The notes beneath the pieces were generated by a model. It saw only the letters and a list, made by a program, of their open reading frames with translations. It did not search any database and was not told the origin of the DNA. Positions 1 through 7,571 of a DNA stretch of 39,387 nucleotides are shown here, one piece after another; within the stretch, counting starts at the first letter, position 1, and each line of letters begins with the position of its first letter. The translations under genes and the position numbers were made by a program. Source of the stretch: a bacterium (GTDB taxonomy: Bacteria; Bdellovibrionota_C; UBA2361; RFPC01); the NCBI GenBank assembly GCA_030431715.1, contig JAUIIO010000013.1, positions 1-39,387 of the forward strand, read 5' to 3'.

Positions 1-657
1 CTTGGATCGAGTAATATTGTCGTTATGCTTGGTGACTCTTCTGGAGAATTTAACACAGCTTCTACAGTTGCAACCCCTACCAGTTCAACCAAGGTAAATC
101 TTGGAGATTTTAATGGTGATGGCAATGAAGATGTTTTCGCGATTGGATCTGGGAGCGGCACCATCGCTCTTGGTGACGGAGAAGGCTCATTTACGACCTC
201 TCAGACGGTTACTTTAGGTTTTGCCTCAGGCGTTGCTGGAACGTCTGATTTTAATAATGATGGTGTTCTCGATATCCTAGCTCCATCCATAACGCCAGCA
301 TCGACATCAATCCTTCTCGGTAATACGCGTGAAGGAATATCGCCAATTTTAGAATTTTCATTAGGGACAAAAGCGGACGCCCTGCAAGCTCTCGCCCCAC
401 TTGAGAGAAAACTCAATAGCCTCAGTCAGCAACGTGGAGTTATTGGAGCATTCCAGTCGCGTGTCCAATCGGCAGTTTCTCAACTGGGCAGCACCAGTGA
501 GAATGTCGCGGCAGCATACTCACGCATTGTAGATGCTGACATCGCCACAGAATCAGCAAATCTTACGCGACTTAGCATTCTCAAGGAAGCAACTACGGCA
601 GTTTTGGCACAGGCTAATCTTCAACCCTCTCTCGCATTAGAGCTCTTAAAGGCATAA
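1..657 (+). CDS. Flagellin with FG-GAP/VCBS repeats, 3' part
   Basis: The frame is open at the left edge, so the 5' end, including any flagellin N-terminal domain, lies outside the window. The visible 218 residues fall into two parts. The first ~115 hold FG-GAP/VCBS-type repeats with calcium-loop motifs (DFNGDGNEDV, DFNNDGVLDI), each spaced by 'LGDGEGSF'-like strands. The last ~95 are a flagellin C-terminal D1/D0 domain, with an RGxxGAFQSR segment, DADIATESANLTR and an ending AVLAQANLQPSLALELL. FG-GAP repeats normally form beta-propeller blades in adhesins and integrin-like proteins. Here they occupy the position of the variable, surface-exposed flagellin domain. The protein is probably secreted by the flagellar export apparatus and displayed on the filament. 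The stop overlaps the convergent DUF4269 gene by 44 bp. A similar gene ends the window on the other strand. Confidence 0.85.
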   Translation, partial: LGSSNIVVMLGDSSGEFNTASTVATPTSSTKVNLGDFNGDGNEDVFAIGSGSGTIALGDGEGSFTTSQTVTLGFASGVAGTSDFNNDGVLDILAPSITPASTSILLGNTREGISPILEFSLGTKADALQALAPLERKLNSLSQQRGVIGAFQSRVQSAVSQLGSTSENVAAAYSRIVDADIATESANLTRLSILKEATTAVLAQANLQPSLALELLKA

Positions 658-1204
658 CTATCAGTCCTTTTAATTTAGCCTCTGTTTTTGATTCCAGTCC
701 TAACACTGCCTCATACGGATCCCCGTGTAATTTGAGTAATTTCGCTATGGAAGGTTCAGTTTTCAGTCCTGCAGACTTGAGTTCTCGCAAACGTGCACGG
801 AACTCTTCTCCACCAATAGATACAAGCCTGCTCATGACTGTTAAATGCCTGTACGCATTTTGCTCTTCAACTGGCTGCGCGGAACCATATATTTCAATTT
901 CCAATCCACCAAGTTGAAACGAGCAGACTACTGCCTGCTTGTTCTGAGCCAGACCACATCTAAATCCCTTATTGTTTGAAAAAGAATCGTTCAGAGTCTT
1001 TTTAAACAACGAAAAGTCCCCTGTCTGACAGATAATATCAACGTCACTTCCTTCAATATCAAGGCCAACACATATTGTACTAACTACAGCAGGATCAAAG
1101 TCTCTTAAACTTTCTAGTATCTGATTATCTAGAATAAGGTGGTACACCTCGCGCTGGCGAGGATTCCCTTTTGCGAGATAACTGATGTCACGCCAATTCT
1201 TCAT
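614..1204 (-). CDS. DUF4269 nucleotidyltransferase-like protein
   Basis: This 196-aa protein resembles the DUF4269 family. The diagnostic stretch near residues 45-60 reads VGLDIEGSDVDIIC, a nucleotidyltransferase-fold signature (SDVDII carries the presumed metal-binding Asp pair). It is followed by F..F and by an ending that fits the family length of about 170-190 aa. The substrate of this family is not established, so no reaction is assigned. The gene is convergent with the FG-GAP flagellin and overlaps its 3' end. The ATG at 1204 has no clear Shine-Dalgarno sequence. Family assignment is from memory of the motif, not a search. Confidence 0.7.
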   Translation of the reverse strand: MKNWRDISYLAKGNPRQREVYHLILDNQILESLRDFDPAVVSTICVGLDIEGSDVDIICQTGDFSLFKKTLNDSFSNNKGFRCGLAQNKQAVVCSFQLGGLEIEIYGSAQPVEEQNAYRHLTVMSRLVSIGGEEFRARLRELKSAGLKTEPSIAKLLKLHGDPYEAVLGLESKTEAKLKGLIVMPLRALMRERVED

Positions 1205-1340
1205 GAGAGGTGATTACAAATTATTAAGTATTGTACCGGGAGGCTGTCCTTAATTCCAGATCTTACTACACTTTTTCCACTCTATATCAGCCTCTAAAAC
1301 GTGACTAAGAACTGGTTTTGCTGTGTAATGTTACGGCACG

Positions 1341-1363
1341 GCTGACAGCAGTTAGCTCTTTTT
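1341..1363 (+). terminator. Possible small intrinsic terminator or attenuator
   Basis: A 6-bp stem (GCTGAC/GTTAGC, one G-U pair) with loop AGCA is followed at once by TCTTTTT. It lies 24 bases before the start of the next plus-strand gene, so it would stop read-through or attenuate that gene. The stem is short, hence low confidence. Confidence 0.3.
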
Positions 1364-1387
1364 AAAGTATGTAGCGATTTTAGAGAT

Positions 1388-3208
1388 ATGAGACCTCAGA
1401 ACCAAAACACAAGCAATCATCTCGCCAATACAATAACACTAGGCGTTGGCCTCTTATGGGGAAACACGGCACTGCCAGCAGAACACAGAGCGGGAGTTCC
1501 CGATCATAAAGAGGATCTGCCAGTAGCATCTCAGCAATCTGAGGAAACAGACCACACTTCTTTACCAACTATCAAACCCCAATACGACTCTGGCCTCGCG
1601 TTTCCACAAGTCAAAATAACAGGAAGTTTTTATGCGAGTGGGCTGATGGTAGACCCTAAAGCAGACCTAGAGCTTCTCTCTGCAAAAGTGATAAACGAGA
1701 TTCCTGAGCTCGCTCAATTAAGCAGCGATTCTTTCTTATCACTCTCTCTTGGAAAGCAGAGAGAGCTTATAACGAAAGCTCGTGTCTCAGCAGGAATTCT
1801 TCAGCAGAATGATCAAGTCACAAAGGCAGAAGCCGACTCTATCAGTTCTTTGATCACACAGCTCGAGGTAATCGATGCACTCATTAATAGCGAGAGATAT
1901 CAGGCTCTCTCTGATAAGACTCAGGACGACGTACTAAAACTTATTTCTATAATTGGGCAAAGAGTTCAAAATCAAGACAATATTGTAGATCTTGCAAATA
2001 CCCGCGGGAATGCGGTTGTGTTAGGAGGTTGGCTAAACAATGTCGCCTATTCTATAATTGAACAGGGTCACCTCGTTGCAAAAGATGGCAATGGTACTGA
2101 AGCCTTAACTCATATACTTCGGCTCCTAGAGAAAGAAGAAAGCGCTGAAGCTACAATGCTCTGCCTCGATCTCGTTACCGATCTGCTACATCCTGAAAAG
2201 AGCAGTTTTCAGACATCATATCCTCACTGCCCCTCTGCAGGCCTTCACTTCTACATTATTAATGAGAAGCCGGGAGAATACGTACGTCTCGTTACTGAAC
2301 TCTACTCTGACGGTGAAACTCGTTTTTCCACCGGCAAAGTATGCAAAATCGATAGCGAGGTCGTTCATGAGAAACATCTCAAGAGAAGATCTTCTAGTGC
2401 TTCAATACTTCAAAGCTCATTAATCGCCTATGCTGCTGGCGCTGATATGTCAGGTCGAAGCGAACAAGATCTTCAGCGTGGTCTAAACTCAGAGCAGATT
2501 ATTAAACTTCTAAATGATTACTTTGGAGATAACTTCTTGCCACTTAGCGGCACGGAGGCTGCTCAGCACCTCTTACAAGTCGAGCCTGATCTAATGCTTT
2601 TTGGAGCCATAGCTCCTTTTGAGTCAACAAACAGGAATAATGGCCATTTTGTTGTCTTAACAGACGCCGATGAAGAGCGTTTGTATCTCCGAGACTCAAA
2701 CGGAAGTTATGGTCTACACCCTCATGGATGGGATATACAAAAGGCAGCAAGTGGTGAGCAACCTCAGTGGCACTGGGGAGACTGTAGCGATGCCGGACAA
2801 AACCCACTGCCGCCGGGAACCGTTCCTATGATATACCCGGCTCGCTCTGGCTCCTCTGAGATTGTGTTCGCTCATTTAGACGCCTCAGATGAAAATTCCG
2901 GGCAAGTTCCTCCCCCTCATTTTGTAAGAGAGCATCCAACACGCCGCATGGAGTCTTGGGATAGTGGATTATGGAGTGTTGAGGTTTCTGAATTTGAAAA
3001 CACAGATCTACGCCTCTTTATGCCTGAATCTCTTCTTCGCAAGCACTTTAAGCAAGTTGAGCAACCACAAGGGATGAGTAGGAAACTTAGGTTCGTCATT
3101 GGGTCTGGAGTTGCTCTCACTATGTACTACCTTGGACTCGCAGGTTACCAAAGACTAAGAAGAGGCTCAAAGACAGCAAAGACGACTGAGACCAAAACTG
3201 AGAATTAG
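1388..3208 (+). CDS. Secreted, C-terminally anchored papain-fold-like protein
   Basis: A 606-aa protein I do not recognise by name. The N-terminus has a weak hydrophobic stretch (residues ~14-30) that could be a signal peptide. Residues ~90-270 are mainly helical. Near residue 570-585 a hydrophobic segment (VIGSGVALTMYYLGLAGY) is followed by a basic tail, so the protein looks anchored at its C-terminus. The middle part resembles a papain-like or C39-like peptidase: a LQSSLIAYA helix at ~338-346, then about 80 residues later GHFVVL (His420) and LRDSNG (Asp436, Asn438). The catalytic Cys expected at the start of that helix is absent; the sequence there is SSSAS. It may be a pseudo-enzyme, or the fold call may be wrong. 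Confidence 0.6.
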   Translation: MRPQNQNTSNHLANTITLGVGLLWGNTALPAEHRAGVPDHKEDLPVASQQSEETDHTSLPTIKPQYDSGLAFPQVKITGSFYASGLMVDPKADLELLSAKVINEIPELAQLSSDSFLSLSLGKQRELITKARVSAGILQQNDQVTKAEADSISSLITQLEVIDALINSERYQALSDKTQDDVLKLISIIGQRVQNQDNIVDLANTRGNAVVLGGWLNNVAYSIIEQGHLVAKDGNGTEALTHILRLLEKEESAEATMLCLDLVTDLLHPEKSSFQTSYPHCPSAGLHFYIINEKPGEYVRLVTELYSDGETRFSTGKVCKIDSEVVHEKHLKRRSSSASILQSSLIAYAAGADMSGRSEQDLQRGLNSEQIIKLLNDYFGDNFLPLSGTEAAQHLLQVEPDLMLFGAIAPFESTNRNNGHFVVLTDADEERLYLRDSNGSYGLHPHGWDIQKAASGEQPQWHWGDCSDAGQNPLPPGTVPMIYPARSGSSEIVFAHLDASDENSGQVPPPHFVREHPTRRMESWDSGLWSVEVSEFENTDLRLFMPESLLRKHFKQVEQPQGMSRKLRFVIGSGVALTMYYLGLAGYQRLRRGSKTAKTTETKTEN

Positions 3209-3214
3209 GATTAA

Positions 3215-3293
3215 AACTCATGACAGTCACGACTTTCCCACTTTACCCACTTTTTCGCGCCTGAAACTCAGTAAGTCGTGACTGTCATGAGTT
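3215..3293. repeat. Perfect 21-bp inverted repeat (hairpin)
   Basis: Bases 3215-3235 are the exact reverse complement of 3273-3293, separated by 37 bases. It lies just after the stop of the papain-fold-like gene and 37 bases before the next start, so it may terminate transcription or slow read-through. No T-run follows. The right arm with its flank (3263-3290) recurs at 5166-5193 with one mismatch. Confidence 0.85.
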
Positions 3294-3330
3294 ATTTGTA
3301 AGATTTCCTACAGGAAACTGTCCTATTTAC

Positions 3331-4266
3331 ATGGATAGATCAAGATGGGCTTCTCACGTACTTATTGCGGCTGCCTTTTATAATATTTTTTGGGGCCTGT
3401 TCGTCATTCTCTTTCCCAATTGGTATTTCCAATTCTGTGGAATGACTCCACCTCTTTATCCTTCTCTTTGGCAGGGCATTGGTATGATCGTTGGGGTATA
3501 CGGGGTAGCCTACGCAATTGCAGCATCAAACCCTATTACATATTGGCCAATAGTTTTTGCAGGACTGCTGGGTAAACTTTTTGGCCCAATTGGCTTTCTC
3601 TTGGCAGTCATAAGACATGAGCTCCCTCCTATCTTTGGTCTTACCCTTATTACAAATGACTTGATCTGGTGGGTCCCTTTTGCACTCATCTGCTACGGAG
3701 CTTATCGGGAACTTATCCTTGAGGACGCGCTACCTAAAATCACATTATCAGAGAAACAAGCTCTTGCTGAGATGAAATTCCCAAACGGAAAATCTGTTCT
3801 TGAACATTCCCATGGTGGACCTATACTGGTTGCTTTTGTTCGTCATGCCGGATGTATCTTCTGTGGGGAGTTCCTAGGGGAGCTTAAGCTTGCGCAGAAG
3901 CAACTATCCTCTTCACAGACCTCAACCGTACTCATCACTACTGGGCAGACTCGTTCTTTGGAGAGTCTCTGTGAGAAGTACAAGGTAACTCCAGATGCCG
4001 TACTTTCCGACCCATCCAGAGTCTGGTACCGAGCCTTTGGCCTTTATAGAGGAACCTTTTCTCAACTCTTCTCGCTACAAGTGATTTCAAGAGCTATGAG
4101 CGCATTTTTACGAGGACATCGGACGGGCTTCCTTCAGGGCGATGGTTTTCAGATGCCCGGATATTTTCTTGTTAGAAGAGGAGAAATAGTGAAAGAGATG
4201 CGTCCGGAGAATGCCAGCAAGCAACCAGAACTTAATCAGCTCTGTGAGCTTAACACTCTAAGGTAG
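3331..4266 (+). CDS. Membrane-anchored peroxiredoxin-like (PRXL2/AhpC-TSA_2-like) protein
   Basis: The 311-aa product joins two parts. Residues 1-135 contain about four hydrophobic segments and form a small integral-membrane module. Residues ~140-300 look like a thioredoxin-fold peroxiredoxin-like domain of the AhpC/TSA_2 (PRXL2) type: a strand VAFVRHAGCIFCGE with Cys175-x-x-Cys178, a following helix, the strand STVLITTG, and a late G-Y-F-L-V strand with the family's 'G.....F...G..F.MPG' context. The role is probably thiol-based redox at the membrane face. The next gene, a small membrane protein, starts 12 bases after the stop and is likely co-transcribed. Substrate and electron donor are unknown. 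Confidence 0.7.
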   Translation: MDRSRWASHVLIAAAFYNIFWGLFVILFPNWYFQFCGMTPPLYPSLWQGIGMIVGVYGVAYAIAASNPITYWPIVFAGLLGKLFGPIGFLLAVIRHELPPIFGLTLITNDLIWWVPFALICYGAYRELILEDALPKITLSEKQALAEMKFPNGKSVLEHSHGGPILVAFVRHAGCIFCGEFLGELKLAQKQLSSSQTSTVLITTGQTRSLESLCEKYKVTPDAVLSDPSRVWYRAFGLYRGTFSQLFSLQVISRAMSAFLRGHRTGFLQGDGFQMPGYFLVRRGEIVKEMRPENASKQPELNQLCELNTLR

Positions 4267-4278
4267 GAAATTAGAGAG

Positions 4279-4701
4279 ATGTATGAATTCTTGCCAATAC
4301 TGGAACTCATCAGCGCACTCTACTTGTCAGGTGTCATCGTATTTGTACAGCTCGTTCACTACCCTCTTTTTGCTGAACTCTCTTCGCAAAGTTTTATAAG
4401 ATATCAAGAACTTCATCAGCAGCGAACATCTTACGTTGTCATTATACCTATGTGCGTAGAGTTCTTCTGTGCGGCATTTCTTACCCTAACGTATACAGGA
4501 ACCTTAAGAATCCTTGCGCTTGCACTCCTTCTCGTGATTTGGGGCTCGACCTTTTTTATTCAGGTCCCGATACACAAGCAGCTCTTAAATGGCTACAATC
4601 AGAGACTCATTTCAAAGCTCGTATCCACAAATTGGCTCAGAACAATCTGTTGGCCTTTACGCTCCGCGTTCCTCATCGCCCTCTCATTATTTTCTTTCTA
4701 A
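4279..4701 (+). CDS. Small four-helix integral membrane protein
   Basis: A 140-aa protein with about four hydrophobic segments (residues ~5-28, 52-72, 76-97, 122-139). Conserved-looking polar positions lie between them: HYPLF at 27-31, YQELHQQRT near 42-50, PIHKQL near 96-101, and NWLRT/WPLR near 117-126. This layout is like small membrane proteins of the DUF1772 kind, but I cannot assign a family firmly. AGGAAATTAGAGAG precedes the ATG as ribosome-binding site. The gene follows the membrane peroxiredoxin-like gene by 12 bases and probably shares its transcript. Its stop overlaps the convergent gene's stop by four bases. Confidence 0.7.
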   Translation: MYEFLPILELISALYLSGVIVFVQLVHYPLFAELSSQSFIRYQELHQQRTSYVVIIPMCVEFFCAAFLTLTYTGTLRILALALLLVIWGSTFFIQVPIHKQLLNGYNQRLISKLVSTNWLRTICWPLRSAFLIALSLFSF

Positions 4702-5075
4702 ACCCACTCACTATCGAAAGTAAAACCCGAGCGTAGGGCATCTAGATTAGCTGCGTCCCTAGCAAGAGCTTTATCGTGAGTAATGAGAGCTGACTCTGGT
4801 TTAACATCATGCCAACAGTGATGATTAGGATAGAGAGGATCATTGTCTTTGATAGCTGGCGTATCCTCTTCCTCTCCACACCGTGACCACACATGGTATT
4901 TAAAGGTGTACTTCGTGTTATCGTCTTGTAAGTAAGTGGTTCTAACTATCTCGGCCATTACAGTGCCGTTATTTAAGGACCTGTATGCCGCAACATTGTG
5001 TTCAATAAAGTAAGCACCGGGCGGATCTGTAGGTTTGAAATAGCGATTATTACAATAAAGTTCAGTCATAGGCAT
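4698..5075 (-). CDS. Hypothetical protein, 125 aa
   Basis: Not recognised. The protein is soluble and has no signal peptide or membrane segment. It has a central run of alternating beta-type residues (AEIVRTTYLQDDNTKYTFKY) and a Cys/His-containing stretch (PNHHCWHD) with another Cys in WSRCGEEED, so metal binding is possible. The last 40 residues look helical. The stop overlaps that of the convergent membrane gene by a few bases. Two in-frame ATG codons, at 5075 and 5069, could start it. Its intergenic position and tight packing suggest a real gene. Confidence 0.5.
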   Translation of the reverse strand: MPMTELYCNNRYFKPTDPPGAYFIEHNVAAYRSLNNGTVMAEIVRTTYLQDDNTKYTFKYHVWSRCGEEEDTPAIKDNDPLYPNHHCWHDVKPESALITHDKALARDAANLDALRSGFTFDSEWV

Positions 5076-5165
5076 GGCGTAGAGTCGTAAGGCAAACGAC
5101 TAGGTTATCAGAGCTTTTTCCCTTAAGCAAGTGATCGCCCCCCTTGCCATGCGTTTTCTATGTTA

Positions 5166-5196
5166 GAAACTCAATAAGTCGTGACTGTCATGACTT
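5166..5196. repeat. Third copy of the 21-bp quasi-palindrome
   Basis: Bases 5166-5193 match 3263-3290 with one mismatch. The core, 5176-5196, is itself self-complementary (10+1+10 with one G-T pair). This copy covers the stop codon of the alpha/beta hydrolase gene. It may be an operator-like site, a terminator or a dispersed repeat. Confidence 0.75.
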
Positions 5197-6159
5197 TTGA
5201 TATTCGACTTTGGTTAGAAAGCTTTTGATCTCATTTGCCCATTTTTTAGGTTCTACCTCTGAGAGCAGCTCATGGGAGGCTCCGGCAAACTCTTTATAGA
5301 CCTTTGGACCAGCTAGATTCTGATAAAGACGCTTGCGCTCTTCGGATAGAACTCTAGGATCGTTGCTTCCATAGAGAAGAAGCGTAGGGACGTGAACTGA
5401 CTTAGCATACTCAAATGGCTTAAAGCTAAACCCATTATATCCCTGAATAATTCCACCCCAAAAGACAAGTATCTCAGACAGCCCAGTAGACGGAAGCCCC
5501 ATTGCGGTAAATCTATTACTCACTGTATGGAGCAGTGTGTCAAAAGGACTCTCAAGGATAAGTGCTTCAACTTGAATGTCGTGTAATGCAGCAGCCCTTA
5601 AGACTGCGGCACTGCCCATCGAGATGGAATAGAGTATCAAACTCTCAGATGGCCACTGTTTCTGCACATAGGCAATAGCATCCATTACGTTTTCGGCTTC
5701 GTGAAATCCAATTGAGGTGCTTGAGCCAGATGAGCCGCCTGAACCATAGAAATCCACTAAGAAACACGAAATACCTAGTTGGTGAAAAAGCGCTGCTGTA
5801 GATAAGAGCGATGACTTACTTGCCGCATAACCATGAAAGAGTAGGGCTGTTTTTGTACTACCGGGAGATGGTATATGCCACGCTTCTAAAACTGCGCCAT
5901 CTCTTGAGATGAACTGGTGCGTGGTGTAGGCCAAATCGTAGCGATTGGGCCGCTCGGTTAGTTTTGGCCTCGGCACCGTGACTCCGAAAAGCAAAGTGTA
6001 GACCTTACTAGCAAGTGATAGCTGCTCTGGTGGTCTTGTTCTTTCACCAGAAGGTGAGAAGTGGCACATACTTATAGCGTGACGATAGGCAACAAAGTTC
6101 ATCGCTATTAAAGAAAGGGTTGTTACAAGCAATACACGCTTAACAGCAATACGTCTCAT
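5188..6159 (-). CDS. Membrane-anchored alpha/beta hydrolase
   Basis: A 323-aa alpha/beta-hydrolase. The N-terminus has one hydrophobic segment (residues ~7-25), consistent with a signal anchor. The oxyanion strand is ALLFHGYAAS, the nucleophile elbow is YSISMGS (central Ser of S-x-S-x-G in place of the usual G-x-S-x-G), the acid is in LLYGSNDPRV, and the His is in GASHELL. All three catalytic positions are present and in order. It resembles the FrsA/YqkD-like serine hydrolases, but the substrate is not predictable. I prefer ATG at 6159 over the TTG one codon upstream. The nearest minus-strand gene, folC, ends 52 bases upstream. Confidence 0.85.
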   Translation of the reverse strand: MRRIAVKRVLLVTTLSLIAMNFVAYRHAISMCHFSPSGERTRPPEQLSLASKVYTLLFGVTVPRPKLTERPNRYDLAYTTHQFISRDGAVLEAWHIPSPGSTKTALLFHGYAASKSSLLSTAALFHQLGISCFLVDFYGSGGSSGSSTSIGFHEAENVMDAIAYVQKQWPSESLILYSISMGSAAVLRAAALHDIQVEALILESPFDTLLHTVSNRFTAMGLPSTGLSEILVFWGGIIQGYNGFSFKPFEYAKSVHVPTLLLYGSNDPRVLSEERKRLYQNLAGPKVYKEFAGASHELLSEVEPKKWANEIKSFLTKVEYQKS

Positions 6160-6213
6160 CAAAACAAGGGCCCTGCTTTCATATTTATTGCATATCGAAA
6201 CTTAATAAAAACA

Positions 6214-7452
6214 CTACCACAGCGCGCTACTCTCCCCCACTACCCTGTTTCTAACCCCTGCCACCATATATATAGAGCCTACTACTAACAAAGGAGTCTC
6301 AGTCTGCTTTAGCACAAGTTCAGTACTGGCTCTTTCGGTATCAGTTCCAAAGTCCTCAGAACTTACTCCAAAACCCGATAAGTATTCTTGAAGCTCAACG
6401 GATGGGACAGGCGAAGCAAAGCTCGGCTGCAAGAGTGACCACTTATTTACAAAAGGTCTGAGCTTATCAATCATCACTCTCCAGTTCTTAGTAGCAACTA
6501 CACCAAAGAGGATATCCACTTCCTTAATTCCCTCCTCCTTTAAATACTCAACAACGGTATCCATGGCTGAAGGATTGTGAGCAGCATCAAATAAAACTGG
6601 CCGATTAAGGTCATGAACCCACTCTAAGCGTGCTGGCCAAAAAGCGCGTGCGATCCCCTCTTCTATAAACTTATCTGGAATCCCGATAATCTTACTAGCC
6701 TTTGCAGCAACCTCAGCATTTACTAATTGATGTTTCCCGGGTAATGCCGGGCAAAGGTCAAGATTGCAGCAATCACTAAATCCGTCTTTGCCATATTCAT
6801 AAAGCGTGGCATTGTTGCCAGCAGACACTTCCCTGATAACCTTTAAAGGCCCCTCACCTAGCAGTCCAGCAACCACAGCAGTGCCTTTTTTAATAATCCC
6901 GGACTTGTCTCTGGCTATCTCCTCTACCGTCTCGCCAAGAATATGTTGATGATCGAGTGCTACCGTTGTAATTATAGCGACCTCGGGTTTTGAAATAATA
7001 TTGGTAGCATCTCGAATACCCCCTAGCCCTACTTCGATTACAGCATACTCTACTCCCAGCTGATGAAAGGCTATATAGCCACAAAGGGTAACGGCCTCAA
7101 AAAAACTAAGCTCTACATCAGCAGCCTCGCATGCGGATTTAAGTTCGCTGACAGCTCTGGCAAAATCATTATCTGCAATTGGTCGACCATTAATGATAAT
7201 CCTCTCATTTATCTTCGATATGTGAGGCGACGTAAAAAGGCCTGTGGTATTTCCAGCCTTATCGAGTATTGAGGCAAGATAGGTTGCAACAGACCCCTTA
7301 CCATTGGTTCCGGTAATATGAATGGTCTTTACCTTATCCTGCGGGTTATCAAGCTTTTGTGCAGCCGCCTGAACTCTCCCCAGTCCGCCGTGCGGGCCGC
7401 CGGTCCATTTAGCAAGTGTATCGAGGTAAGTGAGCGCTGCGGAGATGTCCAT
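6214..7452 (-). CDS. folC: Bifunctional folylpolyglutamate/dihydrofolate synthase
   Basis: A 412-aa Mur-ligase-family protein of normal FolC length. The ATP loop is GTNGKGSVA (residues ~48-56), with TGLFTSPHI shortly after, which is typical of FolC. Later come EVGLGGIRDATN, TTVALDHQHILG, and DAAHNPSAMDTV of the C-terminal domain. It adds glutamate to folates (and in many bacteria to dihydropteroate) in the cytoplasm. The gene follows parB, with parS-like sites in the 119-bp gap. folC next to parAB is not a standard oriC order that I know of. Start is ATG at 7452; the RBS is weak. Confidence 0.93.
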   Translation of the reverse strand: MDISAALTYLDTLAKWTGGPHGGLGRVQAAAQKLDNPQDKVKTIHITGTNGKGSVATYLASILDKAGNTTGLFTSPHISKINERIIINGRPIADNDFARAVSELKSACEAADVELSFFEAVTLCGYIAFHQLGVEYAVIEVGLGGIRDATNIISKPEVAIITTVALDHQHILGETVEEIARDKSGIIKKGTAVVAGLLGEGPLKVIREVSAGNNATLYEYGKDGFSDCCNLDLCPALPGKHQLVNAEVAAKASKIIGIPDKFIEEGIARAFWPARLEWVHDLNRPVLFDAAHNPSAMDTVVEYLKEEGIKEVDILFGVVATKNWRVMIDKLRPFVNKWSLLQPSFASPVPSVELQEYLSGFGVSSEDFGTDTERASTELVLKQTETPLLVVGSIYMVAGVRNRVVGESSALW

Positions 7453-7469
7453 AGTAGAGCTTTAAGGAG

Positions 7470-7486
7470 TGTCCCACCGTGGGACA
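7470..7486. promoter_or_regulatory. parS: parS-like palindrome 1
   Basis: TGTCCCACCGTGGGACA is a perfect 8+1+8 inverted repeat. It resembles the known 16-bp parS (TGTTYCACGTGRAACA) in its outer TGT/ACA and central CACnGTG. It lies just downstream of parB, a common place for centromere sites. Binding is inferred. Confidence 0.65.
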
Positions 7487-7542
7487 GCTCTGTACGACCA
7501 AAAAAGTTAAAGAAGTACGATATAAATGAGGACAACCTCGGG

Positions 7543-7559
7543 CGTACCACCGTGGGACA
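7543..7559. promoter_or_regulatory. parS: parS-like palindrome 2 (one arm degenerate)
   Basis: CGTACCACCGTGGGACA shares 14 of 17 bases with the first site. The right arm is intact and the left arm is changed at three positions. It is 73 bp from site 1 and 13 bp beyond the parB stop. A pair of sites fits a small parS cluster. Confidence 0.5.
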
Positions 7560-7571
7560 GTGGCGCAAGAA

